A stretch of DNA of 60,000 nt from Adiantum capillus-veneris (GCA_014529385.2 CM043970.1:47209779-47269778), one strand, 5' to 3'; shown: positions 8,755 to 20,060, numbered from the stretch's first letter. The notes: a model not told the origin generated them from the letters alone. A program made the numbers and translations.

Positions 8755-9838
8755 TCTAAAAAATACTCTTCAAGATCATCAGACCATGCAAATTCTACTT
8801 GTTGTGTCAACTTTTGCAAAGGATGAAGTAACCCCGAGGATAAGTGAATGAAGCGTGACATATACTTCACCTTTTGAATGAATGAGATGACCTCCTTAAG
8901 ACTATTTGGAGATGGTAGCTCAATGAGAGCTTTTGCCTTTGCTGGATCCACCTCAATACCTTTATAGGAAACCTTGTGACCAAGCAATATCACTTCATCC
9001 TCACCTATGTGGCACTTGTTGGGTTTGAGTTGATGACCTCCCATGTCGTAAAGTTTTTTTAACCTTCTTCTACCTTTTGTAGATGTAATGATTTTGAGCT
9101 ATAAATGCAGAAATCATCAATGAACACCCTGATTGACTTTCCAAAGAATTCTTGAAACACCATGTTCATGAAGCGTTGGAAAGTTGTAGGAGCATTTGTC
9201 AAGCCAAATGGCATAACTCTAAAAGCATAACAACCCCAAGGAGTGATGAAGGTTGTTTTTAACTGATCTTCCAATGCGATACCTATTTGAAAGTCACCTG
9301 AGTAGCCATCACACACAGTGTACTTCTCATGACCAACTACCTCATTTAGTATCTCATCCTGAAATGGGAGGGGAAAGTGATCTCTTTCTGTTGCCTCATT
9401 GAGTGGTCGGTAATCCACACACACCCTCCACTTGTCGTTTTTCTTAGGAGTGTCAACAACAGGAGAGACCCACTCTGAATTCTCCACTGGATAAATGAAA
9501 CCTGCTGCTAGAAGCTTTCTTACCTCCTTGAGTAGAGCCTGCTCCTTGATGACTCCTAGCCTTCGTAGCTTTTGGGCCTTAGGTGTGGCCTCTGGCTTCA
9601 ACTCAATCTTGTGATGAACAACATCTACTCCATGCACATCGGTGTAGTCTTTAGCAAAAAGCCTAGGAAATTTCCTTAGCACACATTTGAACTCCTCTCT
9701 TTCGTCCTTTGTAAGTGTTGTAGACAACATACCTTCTAACATTCCTTCATCTTGCATATTTTGGTTCTCTTGAGTACCTACCTCTTCCAAACCTCGACAA
9801 GAGATCTCCTGGTTGTTTAGCTTAAACCTTACCCCCAT
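8755..9838 (-). pseudogene. pol: Element II reverse transcriptase
   Basis: Minus strand 9838-9059 holds PVENSEWVSPVVDTPKKN, WRVCVDYRPLNEAT, PLPFQDEILNEVVGHEKYTVCDGYSG, TPWGCYAFRVMPFGLTNAP and the catalytic FIDDF (first Asp of the DD pair intact). At about 9055 one base is missing before a run of seven A, shifting the frame; the thumb part (HQLKPNKCHIGED, LLGHKVSYKGIEVDP, KVKYMSRFIHLSSGLLHPLQ) continues in 9044-8755. After WSDDLEEYF homology to the sister element ends and element I begins. The frame upstream (9838-9900) contains the protease-RT spacer. Confidence 0.85.
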
Positions 9839-10038
9839 GACCTCAATGGAAGACTCCTCTTCAGTATGCTGCCGCTACTTTCTTCTTCTGAAGTGTTGTC
9901 GGTCCAATCTTCTTCCGTCTCACTTTGAGATTATTCTTCATGGAGCTCCTCTTGGCGTTGCTCCTTCATGTCAAAGACAACCTTCTTATGACTTTCATTC
10001 CTGCAAATTAGTTTTCCACTCTCCCAATCCTGCAAAGC

Positions 10039-10521
10039 TCACATTTTCATTAGCCATGGTCTTCCTAGGATAAATGGGTAACCCTTTCCTTTGGTAGACA
10101 TGACATAGAAATCTACTGCCTTCTTAATGCCAAAGGCCTCTACAAAAACATTTTTACAAATGCCTACACACCTAGCTTTTCTATTGTTTGCCATCTTCAT
10201 TTTGATTTCAGGTGTCTCATGGATGTGCATGCCTAGTCTTTGCATGAGTCCCTCTGTCATGATGCAAATTTGTGCACCCCCATCCACTAGACCTTTCCTA
10301 ACCAATCTTTCTTTGATGTAACAATCTAGCACAGGTGTAATATCCTCATTCATTTCAACATGTGCAATTTTTACAACAGGCACACTCTCTTTTACCTTTC
10401 TCCTAGTGCTAACTGCCTTTGTTAAATCCCTTCTAACTTGTGGACATAATGCAAGGAATTTAGGCCATGAAATATCAAGACCCTTACCTCGCATGTCTTC
10501 CAACAGGTTGTATGGAGCCAT
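10039..10521 (-). pseudogene. Element II aspartic protease
   Basis: Minus-strand frame with the active-site motif GLVDGGAQICIM (Asp-Gly-Gly in place of Asp-Ser/Thr-Gly, common in plant gypsy elements) and the partner FILGRPWL near the end. A stop at 10039-10041 follows PWLMKM, and the expected ALQDWESGKLICRN continuation lies in frame after it, so this is an interrupted polyprotein rather than a true end. Upstream, at about 10521-10673, the gag-protease linker is frameshifted. A close homologue is at 44980-45531. Confidence 0.8.
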
Positions 10522-10838
10522 ACCATGTCCAAGTGGGAAGTCTTGGATATTGATACGACGTCGAGTCCTCTTAGCTTCCTTGGTCTCCTTTGCCTTCTTG
10601 CCTCATCCATGGTCACTCTGTGATGGGACAACTTCTTTCTCTTTACCTTTTCCTCGGCCACGCTTAATGCCATTTACTTCCATGTCAACCTCATTTGAAT
10701 TTGTCACCTCTACCACATGCACATTGGGTCTGGAAAAGGTGGAACCCCTTCCACTCCTTGTGGAGGTGGTCTTGCTCCATTTGGCCTTTGTAGAAGCCGT
10801 GGTTGCTGACTAGTTCCTTCACCTGCATTTATCACTGG

Positions 10839-11045
10839 TTAATTCAAGTTAGGTCTCCCTGGATCCCCACGGGGCCAAGGACAATTATACATCCCATGTC
10901 CAGACTTACCGCAATTCCAACATTGCAAGACTCTCCTAGGTCGTGAATCTCGCTCTTCAGACTTCTTTGTTTGTCCCTTTGGACCTACAGCTTGTGCAAG
11001 GTGAATTGACAGGTTTCTTAAAGATTCATTTAACTTCTCAATCAC
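10839..11045 (-). pseudogene. gag: Element II gag zinc-knuckle region
   Basis: Minus-strand frame containing CWNCGKSGHGMYNC, a standard C-x2-C-x4-H-x4-C nucleic-acid-binding knuckle at about 10923-10880, preceded by a helical stretch (IEKLNESLRNLSIHLAQAV) and a basic linker. It continues in frame from the repeat-expanded linker to the right. Element IV has the matching region at about 45955-45880. Confidence 0.8.
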
Positions 11046-11061
11046 TTTTGTCGTTACCTCA

Positions 11062-11320
11062 GGAAGCTCCCTAGATGTTGATGCTTGGGACTTACCTTTG
11101 GGTCTAAGACCTTTTATTGGATGCTTGGGACTTACCTTTGGGTCTAAGACCTTTTATTGGAAGCTCCCTAGATGTTGATGCTTGGGACTTACCTTTGGGT
11201 CTAAGACCTTTTATTGGATGCTTGGACTTACCTTTGGGTCTAAGACCTTTTATTGGAAGCTCCCTAGATGTTGATGCTTGGGACTTACCTTTGGGTCTAA
11301 GACCTTTTATTGGAACCTCC
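11062..11320 (-). repeat. Tandem expansion inside element II gag linker
   Basis: Five copies of a 39-40 bp core encoding PIKGLRPKGKSQAS on the minus strand, three of them preceded by an 18-bp piece encoding TSREL. The copies alternate long (57-58 bp) and short (39-40 bp), giving a higher-order unit of about 97 bp repeated 2.5 times (unit starts near 11062, 11159 and 11254). One copy (about 11221) lacks a G. The 97-bp period is not a multiple of three, so the expansion destroys the gag frame and must have arisen after the element stopped being expressed. Confidence 0.85.
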
Positions 11321-11339
11321 CCCTTAAGAACTTGAATTT

Positions 11340-11843
11340 CCTATATTTCTCAGCAGCCTTAGTTTCAGCTGCATCAAAGTTAGCAGGTGCACCCGCCACA
11401 ACTTTTACCTTAAGGTCAGGAAAGAGTCCGGATATGAACCTCTCCTTCTTTAGAAATTCTGCACCATCACCAGGGTTAGGAACATTTCATATCCATAGAG
11501 CCCAAAGACGTAGAAACTCTTGCTTGTACAAGTAGTAGTCATCTAAGTCTTTTTGCTTATGAGAAACAATGTCTTGACATAGTTTTTGAGTGTTTTGGGG
11601 ATCAAAGAAGTATTTCTTGAAACAATTCAAAACTTCTGTGTAATTCCCCTTAACTTCCTCAGGTAAAGAGTCAAACCAAGTGCTAGCATCTTTCCTAAGG
11701 ACCACCTCAAATATTTCTACACGTTCTTGATCTATTACTGTCCTCTTGATACGGCAAGACATCTTGAAATTCACATAAATACGCACGTTTTTGTTTTTTT
11801 CTTTCTTTAAAAGATCTACACAATAATATTTTCTAAATTGCAA
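11340..11843 (-). pseudogene. gag: Element II gag core
   Basis: Minus-strand frame with NFKMSCRIKR, EVVLRKDASTWFDSLPEEVKG, FFDPQNTQKLCQDIVSHKQKDLDDYYLYKQEFLRLWALW, the retrotransposon gag core; downstream in the same region FLKKERFISGLFPDLKVKV continues after a stop near 11487. Compared with element IV the first 35-40 codons are missing: the leader (AAAGAAAGAAAAAAAC on the minus strand) runs straight into the codons for NFKMSC, so a deletion removed the original start. Confidence 0.8.
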
Positions 11844-12199
11844 TCTATTTCTACAACAAAATAAAAATATTCACATCAAATGACCTATGATAATCAATAA
11901 GAGGTAGGATGACAGGGTTTGGTGACGCTAATTCTTAAAACAAAAAAAAAAATATAGACGTCCAAACTAAAGTCATACCTAATAAGAGGCAAAATAAAAG
12001 GATTTACTGAAGCGTTTATCTCGGCCAACCTACAAGGGCCCAAAATTCTACGAATTACTCGTTGAAATTGTAACTTAGTACTAACAATTATGTGCACCTT
12101 TTGCCTTGCAATGAATAAAAGGATCATACAAATTCTCGTGATTCATGCAAACTACTTGACTATGCTAAAGGTTGATTCTACACAAAAATACACAAGCCG
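11844..12199 (-). other. Element II leader
   Basis: AT-rich untranslated DNA between gag and the PBS-like site. It aligns by eye with 46540-47095 of element IV (shared phrases such as CTTTTGCCTTGCAATG and GTGATTCATGCAA). No feature of its own was recognised. Confidence 0.55.
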
Positions 12200-12217
12200 T
12201 TCTCCGTGGGGGCACCA
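12200..12217 (-). promoter_or_regulatory. Element II primer-binding site (candidate)
   Basis: Minus-strand TGGTGCCCCCACGGAGAA lies three bases after the LTR end (CCTCA). Element III has the close relative TGGCGCCCCCACGGAGGA in the same position, so the site is shared by two families. I could not match it to a specific tRNA from memory. Confidence 0.6.
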
Positions 12218-12220
12218 ATT

Positions 12221-14790
12221 TGAGGCGGTCCGGGATGGGCAACAAGAGAGGCGACCTCTAAACACCTCTCAAGGCTCCCGTGCTGCTCAATTGGGGCTGG
12301 GTCAAGCACAATCAAAGATAACAACAACCCACAGCTAGAAACCAATACAAGAAAAGGGGCACCACCTAGTTGTAGATGCGAACTAGGACGCACGCGATAT
12401 CTCCTTGTAATCAAACACACAAAGGTAGGGGAATGCAAGATAGCCACACACACCAAACACAAACATTCACCATGCCAGAGAGAGGTAAAGAGCACAAATC
12501 AACTTGAGCAACTCAGTCTTAGCCTTAAAGACTAGATGCACACAAAGCTTGATGAGAAATAGAGAGACAACACAAAACTTGACCTTGTTGCCAATACAAA
12601 AATTGTCTTAGGGTCACGGGAGCCCTCTCACCAAGCACCCTCTTACAATTGAATTTTTAGAAAAACAATTCAACAAGCCCTCAAACCAATAAGCATGAAA
12701 TAGCACAACAGACTTCAAGGACAATATACCTTCAACCACCTGATGAGCCAACTTATCCAGTCAAGTTGGAGAGAAGAGTCGTAGTTACAGCATACAATTG
12801 CACCCAAAACTATAAATCTTATTTATGGACAAGAGTAGGCTACAAGTGTGATGCAGAGTATGGTATCACTCCACTCTTTTAGATGGTATAACTAACTTCA
12901 AGCTTCTTCATGCACCTATGTGTAGTGATGGAATAGAGCACTCACAATGCACACACTCTACACAACTAGGCTTGAAGAGTTGTGTGTTATGTGTTGAGAA
13001 TGGTGTGGTGTAGTGTGATCATGTGATAATTTACAAGGGAGAGAAGGGCTCTATTTATAGGTTTTAGAAGCCCCAATTAGGATTAGACCTAATCAAGTTT
13101 ATTTGAAGAAATCAAAGATTATGCAAATTTTTATTTTTTTAAATGAGGGTGGGCCTCTCTTATCCTTTGAGTCACGTGGATGTGGGCTCAAGGGAAGATA
13201 ATTATTGAGGATGAAAGGAGAGGATTGAGTGAATAATTTGGGAGTGCCTACTCTAGTAGAGGGTGCATTTTACAATAAGGTTAGTGGTTAGTGGTTAGTA
13301 GTTAGTAGTTATCACTACAAAATATTTACAAAATCATTCACCAAATGGTGAGATATATGATGAGCAAAGTTAGAGAAGGGATAAGCTTGTAAAGCAAGGT
13401 TGAAGCTTTGGAGAAGTTGACATTCACCTCTTTACAGCACCAGTAGAAGAAGCGATCAGCATGGCGAAGTAGCGCGTGTCGATGAAGCTATGTTATCTTC
13501 AAACCTTGGAAAATTCATGATAAAAGCCTTCATTTGCAGAGGTTAACCTTGGATTTTTTCTGATTTTTTGAAGTTCTTTACAAAGCTGAAGAGAGTATGG
13601 TAATATGGACATATATGTAGAGAGAAAGGGGAGCACCTAGGGGTGTAGAAATGGAGGATGAAGGCTATGGAGGTGTGAGAAAGGTGGCAATGGTGAAGAG
13701 GGTGAACTAGGACATGGGAGTTGCAGGTTTGGGAGTGGGAAGGAAAGGGATGAATGTGTATGTGGGTGGGAGTGTGAAAATGTGAGAGAAGAGTAAGAGG
13801 ATCCTTGTGTGCATAGAGTGGGCAGACTGGGTCGCACAAAACAATTCACCAAAATTCGTACTTATCTCCAAAAATGCTGAAATATTTATGTAAAATAATT
13901 CAGCTCACGAGACTCATTTTGTATGTTGACAACTTTTGCTGATTCGGATGATAGAACGGTGTCAAAATTCGCCCAAAAATCTGTGTATTGTGGGACTGCA
14001 AAGGTGATTATGTGGGACCCTTTTTGGTTGAATTCTCCTTATACATCCAAAGGTGAGCCTCCCATGAGTCATGCCATGACCTAAGGAATCCAAGTGGCCC
14101 TTGCCACATGCATGGATGATGAATTTTGAAGAATAAAAAACAATTGCACATGATAGACCTAATGCTTGGATTTTTCCTAGCCCTTGTCTTTATGAGCACA
14201 TGGTGTATGGAAAAAAATATGTGCAGGACCCATGAAGGAATATCATGATAGGAGTATTTAATTTTGTTTTTGGGTGAAAGAGTAAAATATGCAAGTGAGA
14301 AAATATCTAGTAAAGTGAGTGACAGTGTAGAAACAAATTTCGACTTCCACGAGGGTGCGGGATGAAATGTATGGGTTTATTTTGTAAAAATAAATATTAT
14401 GGGGTATGTACACACTAACATAGAAATATTTCATGCCATGAAAGGATGCAAAGAGATTTAGAAAAATGCACACTTAGGTCTGATAACGCACACCTAGGAA
14501 TATGTATTTATATAAATACAAATTTTTTGAAAAAAACCCTTTATACTTAGGTCCTTTATTTGATAAAAAATATTTACATGTAAAGAGGACCGTAATATTA
14601 TAAATTTATTTTTTTGGTCTCCTAGCCCAATGACTCGCTCAATGATTTGATATTAAAAAATATGATAAAAACCTAAACGCACGCACACTATTTATAATGA
14701 AAAAGTGAGCCTAGTCATTGTGCTAGGGTGTTTTTGTGGGGTGAAATGGCTTCTTAAAATTATTTTATGAGAGCCGAAAAACGGCTATCA
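12221..14790 (-). repeat. Element II 5' LTR (about 2.57 kb)
   Basis: Bounded by TG at 12221 next to the PBS (LTR 3' end CCTCA on the minus strand) and TGATAGCC... at 14790. The same two ends bound the 5' LTR of element IV (47114-48799), and the TGATAGCC end also begins the LTR-like sequence at 34881. Internally, 13500-13850 resembles 47740-47930 and 35870-36330. No protein is encoded; apparent frames in it are shadows of repetitive sequence. Confidence 0.75.
13052..13059 (-). promoter_or_regulatory. TATA box of the element II LTR
   Basis: Minus-strand TATAAATA in the context AACCTATAAATAGAGCCC. The same context occurs at 37111 in the related LTR. It would place the transcription start roughly 30 bases to the left. 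Confidence 0.65.
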
Positions 14791-14981
14791 GTAGCAGTAA
14801 GCACAATCTTTCCAACTCCCAAGCCTATTTTACAGATTTCGTTGAACGAATGTGATGAGTAATGGTGCACTTCACAGAAAACACAATCAACGAGCTTGTT
14901 CTATCGTAGGAAAAACAACTCTAATAGCAGCAAGACTTGCAACATCCTCAACACTCACCTACATGCTTAGAACCAAGACGT
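14791..14981. other. Short unassigned stretch between elements II and III
   Basis: Flanking DNA between the outer end of the element II LTR and the 3' LTR of element III. No gene or repeat was recognised. Confidence 0.5.
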
Positions 14982-15419
14982 TGTGAGCGGGATGAAAACA
15001 CACACAACGCATCTATAATGACCCAACACACACGCTTGGGATGATGCACACACACACTATGGGGCACCACTCGGCTTACACAACCCACCTGGCCGAGACA
15101 GGGAACACACTGATGGAGTGAGAGGAGAGAGACTACCCATTTACCCACTCCACACAGAGAGACACACACACACATCCAAAAAAATCAGCTCAAAAGAGGA
15201 TAATTTCTGATGTTTAGATACAATTGAGCTTGGGCCAACACCAATGGGGCAAATAGCTCGCACAATATGGGTAAAATATGCCAGATACAATCACAAATTG
15301 GAGTAGAAGCTTCGCTCATAGGAGAAACTTACACAGCCAAAACAACAGAAAACCAATGAGGAATTTGGAAAAATAGACAGCTCCATCGCATTCGAAACGG
15401 CCCAAAACCCCAGTCTACA
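14982..15419 (-). repeat. Element III 3' LTR, portion matched by the 5' LTR
   Basis: 438 bp starting TGTGAGCGGG on the plus strand and matching 33261-33698 with scattered differences and small indels. Homology ends at CAGTCTACA (15419) versus CAATCTATT (33698). If the LTR is complete its minus-strand start is TGTAGACTGG. No clear polypurine tract precedes that point, so the true LTR might extend further right to TGTCAGGAG at 16124, where the purine-rich GGCTAGGGGATGGG does precede it; in that case the right-hand LTR is truncated. Confidence 0.75.
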
Positions 15420-16139
15420 ATGTCAAAGTGCTCAAATCTGACCTCGGGTGAGCAGTTTATGGCCAAAACAGGCTCCAAAAATAGCAAAAACACAGCTGCA
15501 GTTGTTCCTCCTCTTCTCTCCAATTTTTTTCTGGCCTTCTCTCAATTTTTTCAATTCCCACACTTAGCTTTATTACTTGGGCACCTTTGGACTTTTAGTT
15601 GACCTCAAACAGACCATCGGACATGCCAAAAACTGGCCTCGCAGTGCATAGTTGTCACCCTGCTGCATCCATCCGCACACCTGGCACTCATCTTTTTCCA
15701 ATAATGCATCCCGCAACCACGTGAATTGGCCCCCAGATACAGTTCTCATGATGACCTTTTTGCATAATTATCACAACAAAACACCCACGTTGTGTCCGTA
15801 CTTATCCACGTGCAAATATTGACCCCATTCGACGTCCTGACACCACTAGATGCCATCTGATGCACCTGCTTACCTCATGTCGTTGACCCGCCGATAGCTT
15901 CCTTGAGAAGTTTTACATGCTAGCAACTCCTCATTATTATAGAACAAACACATAGATACTGGTGATAGTGAAAATCGATGCACTATATACATGATATCCT
16001 ACCTGTACACATGTGGGCCCCACGTAACCACCACTGGCTCTGGAAAATGGGCAATTCTTTATTCGATGCACCATGCATGTTTATATACATATGTGCAATC
16101 CCTTGCACCATAGAACTCCTGACATAATTTGCCCATCCC
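15420..16139 (-). other. Element III 3' untranslated region or remainder of its 3' LTR
   Basis: About 0.7 kb with no coding potential between the matched LTR part and integrase. Minus strand 16144-16124 is purine-rich (GGCTAGGGGATGGG), a candidate polypurine tract, followed by TGTCAGG. A TATATAAA-like string lies at about 16080-16090 on the minus strand. Confidence 0.5.
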
Positions 16140-17560
16140 CTAGCCTGCTAGATCATTCATGATCAGCAACAGAGCAAAAAGAGATATGAGACTCGTCGCG
16201 TCACAGGTCTCCTCATCTCTCACACACATTGCTTGTTTTACAGATAGCTCATCTTGCTCTACCATCATCAATCTAGCATGATACAATTTAAGACGCAATC
16301 CATTTACCCTTGACTTATGTAGAATCCCATCCAGGTTAGCCAACTGATATGTACCATGGAAAACACTCCACTACCTTGAAAGGGCCTTCCGACTTAATTT
16401 GAAACTTCTTTTGGAAGGTGTTGTCCAGCTTACTGTTGTAGTGAAAAACCAAGTCATGCTTCTTGATACCCTTACTTTTGACCTTTCCATTTATCTTTTC
16501 TAAAGCCTTATCCTGCATCTGCCCATAATGTTCCAATGCACTCATCCTATCCAGCTGAACCTCTTGTAACTATAAGAGCCTCTCTTTGAACTCATCACTA
16601 GGTAGCCCAAGAAACTTTTCTAACATCTTGACCTTAGGCAACTCTACTTCCACAAGCAATAGTGCTCCTTTCCATATACCCAATGAAATGGATTAAACCC
16701 TATACCTGTCTTCATCGAAGTACGGTAAGCCCATAATGCACTAGGAAATTCCAAATCCCAATTCTTTCCTTGGTGCTCTGTCACTTTTGAAAGAATTTGT
16801 ACCAACTCACCCCCACTGAATCTTTCATTTAATCCATTACATTGTGGGTAATAAGGAGTGGTATGCTGGTGCCTAATCTTCATATTCGCGCATAAGAAGT
16901 CTAGCAGTTTAGCTCTAAATCCCGGCCCCTTATCTAAAAGTAGCTCTAGTGGCATCCCAAACTTGCAGCATATTTCATCATACAAAATTTTTTCCACATC
17001 CTTTGTAGTGATTTGTTTTACTGCTATAGCCTCTACCCATCTAGAGAGATAGTCCACTGTAGTCAAAATATAGCTTTTACCCCTGCTTGTGATAGGTAAT
17101 GAGCCTATTGCATCAATCCCCCACTTTTCAAACACATCAAATGCCATAATGGTTTTCATAGCTCTGGCTTCAACACTCTTTTCCCAAATGCTTGACACCT
17201 ATTGAAAGACCTACACCAATGGTGAACATCCTTGTGCAAACTAGGCCATACATACCCCTCTTGCAAGATCTTATGTAAGGTGATCTTTAGAGAAAAATGG
17301 CCGCCACATGCGCCTTCATGATTTTCTTCCAACACTCTATAGAGCTCCTCCCGCCAAGGTACACGTCTCAACACGAGATCAACCCCTTTCATGTACAAGA
17401 CATCACCAATCAATTTGTACCTAGATGCTCTACGCACAAAACCATACTTCTTAGACTTTTGAATGTCCTTCGGAATGATTCTTGTTAGCAAAAAAGCCAA
17501 ACTTTCCCGGCCATGATAAAGAGGTAAATTGGTCCTCAACACAAATAGCTCCCCAATCAT
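16140..17560 (-). pseudogene. int: Element III integrase
   Basis: Inserts element DNA into chromosomes. Minus-strand order: zinc-binding HHCC domain (HEGACGGHFSLKITL then CRSFNRCQAF, about 17310-17180), catalytic core with GIDAIGSLPITSRGKSY (first Asp), LLDKGPGFRAK (second Asp) and NGLNERFSG (Glu), then a C-terminal module with EGPFKVVECFPWY and LANLDGILHKSRVNGLRLKLYHA. Frames change at about 17160-17195 (between the zinc domain and the core), at about 16600 and again at about 16343. All three catalytic acidic residues can be seen despite the frame changes. Confidence 0.85.
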
Positions 17561-17617
17561 GCTTTGAGCCGCCTCATGTACCTTTCCATTTAGAGCACAT
17601 TCAATGTTTTTGATGCT

Positions 17618-18130
17618 CTACGCTTCGAATTTTTTTAATAGGCCTTTAATTCTGAAACACATTTCCTTCAATGAGGTGTTCTTGCTCTTCCACACACCCA
17701 GCACTTGCTTCACAACTAACAAGGCATCACCTTTTATGCTCAACCTTCTAATCCCATGCTTCAAACAAATGTGCAATCCATCTTCCAAAGTAGCATATTC
17801 AGCCTCATTGTTACTATGCGCATCCAATTTGAACCCTCTTTTGCATACTAGCTTCCCCTCTGGATCATAAATTGTTATACCCCCTGAAGCCGCATCATGG
17901 CTCTTTCTGTATGAGCCATCAAAGACCAATACATGTGCATTGCTGATCTGTGGCACTTCTTCAACTCTCTTTCTCACCACCTCTTCCTTAACAAGGAGGG
18001 GATTCTCCTTGTAGGTCAACAAATCGGCTAGGGTAGCTCTTGTACTATCTTCCACTAGAAAAGAGAACTCAAACTCTTGCAGCTCAATTAGCCATTTCTT
18101 GACCACATTTGACATGTTAGTGCCACTAAT
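17618..18130 (-). pseudogene. Element III second (archaeal-type) RNase H
   Basis: Minus-strand frame with KKWLIELQEFEFSFLVEDS, then VLVFDGSYRKSHDAASGGITIYDPEGK (first acidic residue in FDGS), NNEAEYATLEDGL (Glu) and IKGDALLVVKQVLG (Asp), followed by FRIKGLLKKF. This is the RVT_3-like RNase H that Tat-lineage gypsy elements carry in addition to the ordinary RNase H; it degrades RNA in RNA-DNA hybrids. It sits between RNase H/RT and integrase, the expected Tat position. The frame is open over this part, with a shift to the left near 17618. Confidence 0.8.
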
Positions 18131-18149
18131 TAACTGTGGCAAAAAGGTG

Positions 18150-20060
18150 TAACTTGTTAAGAAAACAAAAGGTTGCGGTAGCAAGTAATGATGAAATCGT
18201 CGAGACAAGCAAATATTACACTGGCCATCACTAGCTCTACTTCCGAGAGTTTTCTCTCGGCTACCAACTTCACTCAGCTTGCACAATACACTGGCCTCAT
18301 ATAATGGTTGCCCTTCCCCTTTTGCAATAGCATGGCTCCAATGGCATCATCCCCTACTGATGGATTTACATAAAACACTTGCTCCCAATCAAGAGCCTGC
18401 ATGGCTAACAGACCCCCTAACACCTCTTTCACCTCTTGAAACTCTTCTTCACACTTGTCATCCCATGGCAATGGATCATGCTTTGCCACTTGTTGTAATG
18501 GATAAAGGAGCTGTGAAGACAATGGAATAAACCGTGCCATGTACTTTACTTTGTGTATAAAGGTTGCCAATTGCTTTGTACTCGTAGGTGATGGAAGAAG
18601 AATAAGAGACTTAACCTTTTCTGGATTAGCCTCAATGCCATTTTCTGACACCATATGGCCCAATAACTTCACCCTTGGTTGTGCAAAATGACATTTCTTT
18701 GGATTTAGTTGTCCTCCACCTTCATCATATCGAGCCAATACCATCTGCAGCTTCTCATGGTGTTCAACCCTACTATTGTAGACACAGAAGTCATCCATAA
18801 AAGCTTCAACACAACTACCAATGAATGGTTCCAATACCCAATTTTCTCTCTCTTGATAGAAAGATGGTCCATTTGACAACCCAAATGGAAATATCGTGTA
18901 GCAATAACAGCCCCATGGTGTAATGAAAGTTATCTTTGTTCGGTCTTTAAGAGCAATTTTCATTTGAAAATAGCCTGAAAAACCATCACACACACTGTAC
19001 CTCTCATAACCTGCCCCACTGAATCCAAGATCTGATCGATGAATGGAAGAGGATATGCGTTCTTCTTAGTGGTTTCATTTAAGGGTTTAAAATCTACACA
19101 AATCCTCCACTTTCCATCCTTCTTTGGGCTGACTACTACTGGACTCACCCATTCTGTGGTTTCCACTGGGACTATGAACCCCAGGGGATTCACCATGGAA
19201 AACTTACCACACCACGTAAGTGCAAGGGAGGGGTTTTTTTTTACAAGTTACATAAGCGTATAAGCTAGGGATAGGCCCCCAGTAATTTATCTCCCAAGCT
19301 TAAAAATAAGGGAGGGGGTGTCATATTTTATGGGGGGGAGGGGGGGGGGAGTGAGAAAAGGAAAACATGAGAGGAAGTTTTTGTGTTTCAAAATCATGGC
19401 TTCCCAAAAGATTCTTTCCTCGAACTTGTGAGTCAATAGCTACAAAGATACATACGAGAACTAACACTGCTTTGTATATAGTTCATTTGTTGAGGGATGA
19501 AAGCTATAAAGAGTTTGTATAGATGCAAATTTACATGGAGAACCTAACAAAACTTTATAACCATGGTTTTTGAGTAATTTAGATGGGTCAAAATTGGAGG
19601 GGAATTCGACAAGTAGGTAGAGTGCAGGCTGAACGGGCACATAGTTTCAAAGTCAAACTAAGACACATTGAGGGTACATCTAGTTATCAATAGAAGTTGT
19701 TCCTTAGTACATTGCCAGTCACTATGCTACACGCTCTTTGACTAGTTTTACTCATTTAGATCATGTAAGACCTGAAGTTTATATGTAAGATAGGGGTATG
19801 ATAGTTTTTGCATGGATTTTTGTATAAGCATAGAAAGGGGGGTCATATTCCCTAATATGATTCTTATATAGGGGTTTTATCAAAGTTTTCCGCTCGTTGG
19901 TGGCATCCCATTTCATATATAGAGTGAATCCCCCGGGCTATGAACCCTGCCTTCAATAACTTGTCCACCTCTTCTCTCAAGGCTTCCATCTTCCCTTGAC
20001 CCATCCTTCTTAGCCTTTACCGCACTGGCTTAGCACCTTCTTTCAGCTCTAAATGGATCT
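18150..20060 (-). pseudogene. pol: Element III reverse transcriptase and first RNase H (interrupted)
   Basis: The N-terminus lies at 20060-19947 (LKEGAKPVR, stop, RLRRMGQGKMEALREEVDKLLKAGFI). After the 19181-19937 insertion the frame resumes with GFIVPVETTEWVSPVVVSPKKDGKWRICVDFKPL, PLPFIDQILDS, DGFSGYFQMKIAL, TPWGCYCYTIFPFGL, catalytic FMDDFCVY, LNPKKCHF, LLGHMVSENGIEANP, then the RNase H start (FYVNPSVGDDAIGAMLLQKG). A frame change at about 18960-18993 joins the fingers to the palm, and another follows GHYMRPVYCAS at 18274. A stop at about 20019 lies just before RLRRMG. Confidence 0.85.
19181..19937. mobile_element. Mutator-like (MULE/MITE) insertion in the element III RT gene
   Basis: A 757-bp non-coding insert flanked by a perfect 9-bp target duplication, CTATGAACC (19172-19180 and 19938-19946). 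Its ends form an imperfect inverted repeat: CCAGGGGATTCAC on the left and CCCGGGGGATTCAC as reverse complement of the right end; further in, GGAAAACTT occurs in both arms with about 30 bases missing on the left. A 9-bp duplication and GGGG-rich inverted termini fit the Mutator superfamily. Inside are poly-G runs at about 19335-19352. No transposase frame exists, so it is non-autonomous. Removing it restores the RT reading order. Confidence 0.8.

Larger units (their letters stand above)
8738..14790 (-). mobile_element. Element II: Ty3/gypsy retrotransposon, left part displaced by element I
   Basis: Minus-strand order: 5' LTR (14790-12221), PBS-like site, short leader, gag, zinc knuckle, protease, RT. 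The RT frame stops where element I begins, so the rest of pol and the 3' LTR should lie beyond the left window edge. Element IV (43130-48799) is a sister copy and shows that this family has a second, Tat-type RNase H. Stops, a frameshift and a tandem expansion in gag show it is dead. Confidence 0.8.

Noticed and set aside
8344-8826. 160-codon plus-strand frame over the element I LTR
   Set aside because: It spans the PBS, LTR and the inserted RT boundary in the antisense direction; an accidental frame.
11117-11335. Plus-strand frame with repeated DLPLGLRPFIG
   Set aside because: Antisense of the gag linker repeat; the minus-strand reading PIKGLRPKGK matches the flanking gag frame and is the real one.
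13312-13330. CACTACAAAAT string as a CACTA transposon terminus
   Set aside because: It lies within the LTR of element II with no partner inverted end or 3-bp duplication.
13469-14795. Separate solo LTR with GTAGC target duplication (13469-13473, 14791-14795)
   Set aside because: The stretch is contiguous with the element II LTR starting at 12221, and element IV shows the same continuous LTR, so the GTAGC match is taken as chance.
15040-15175. tRNA or small RNA genes
   Set aside because: I looked for cloverleaf-like and box A/B patterns across the window and found none I could support; CA-rich LTR stretches only superficially resemble structured RNA.
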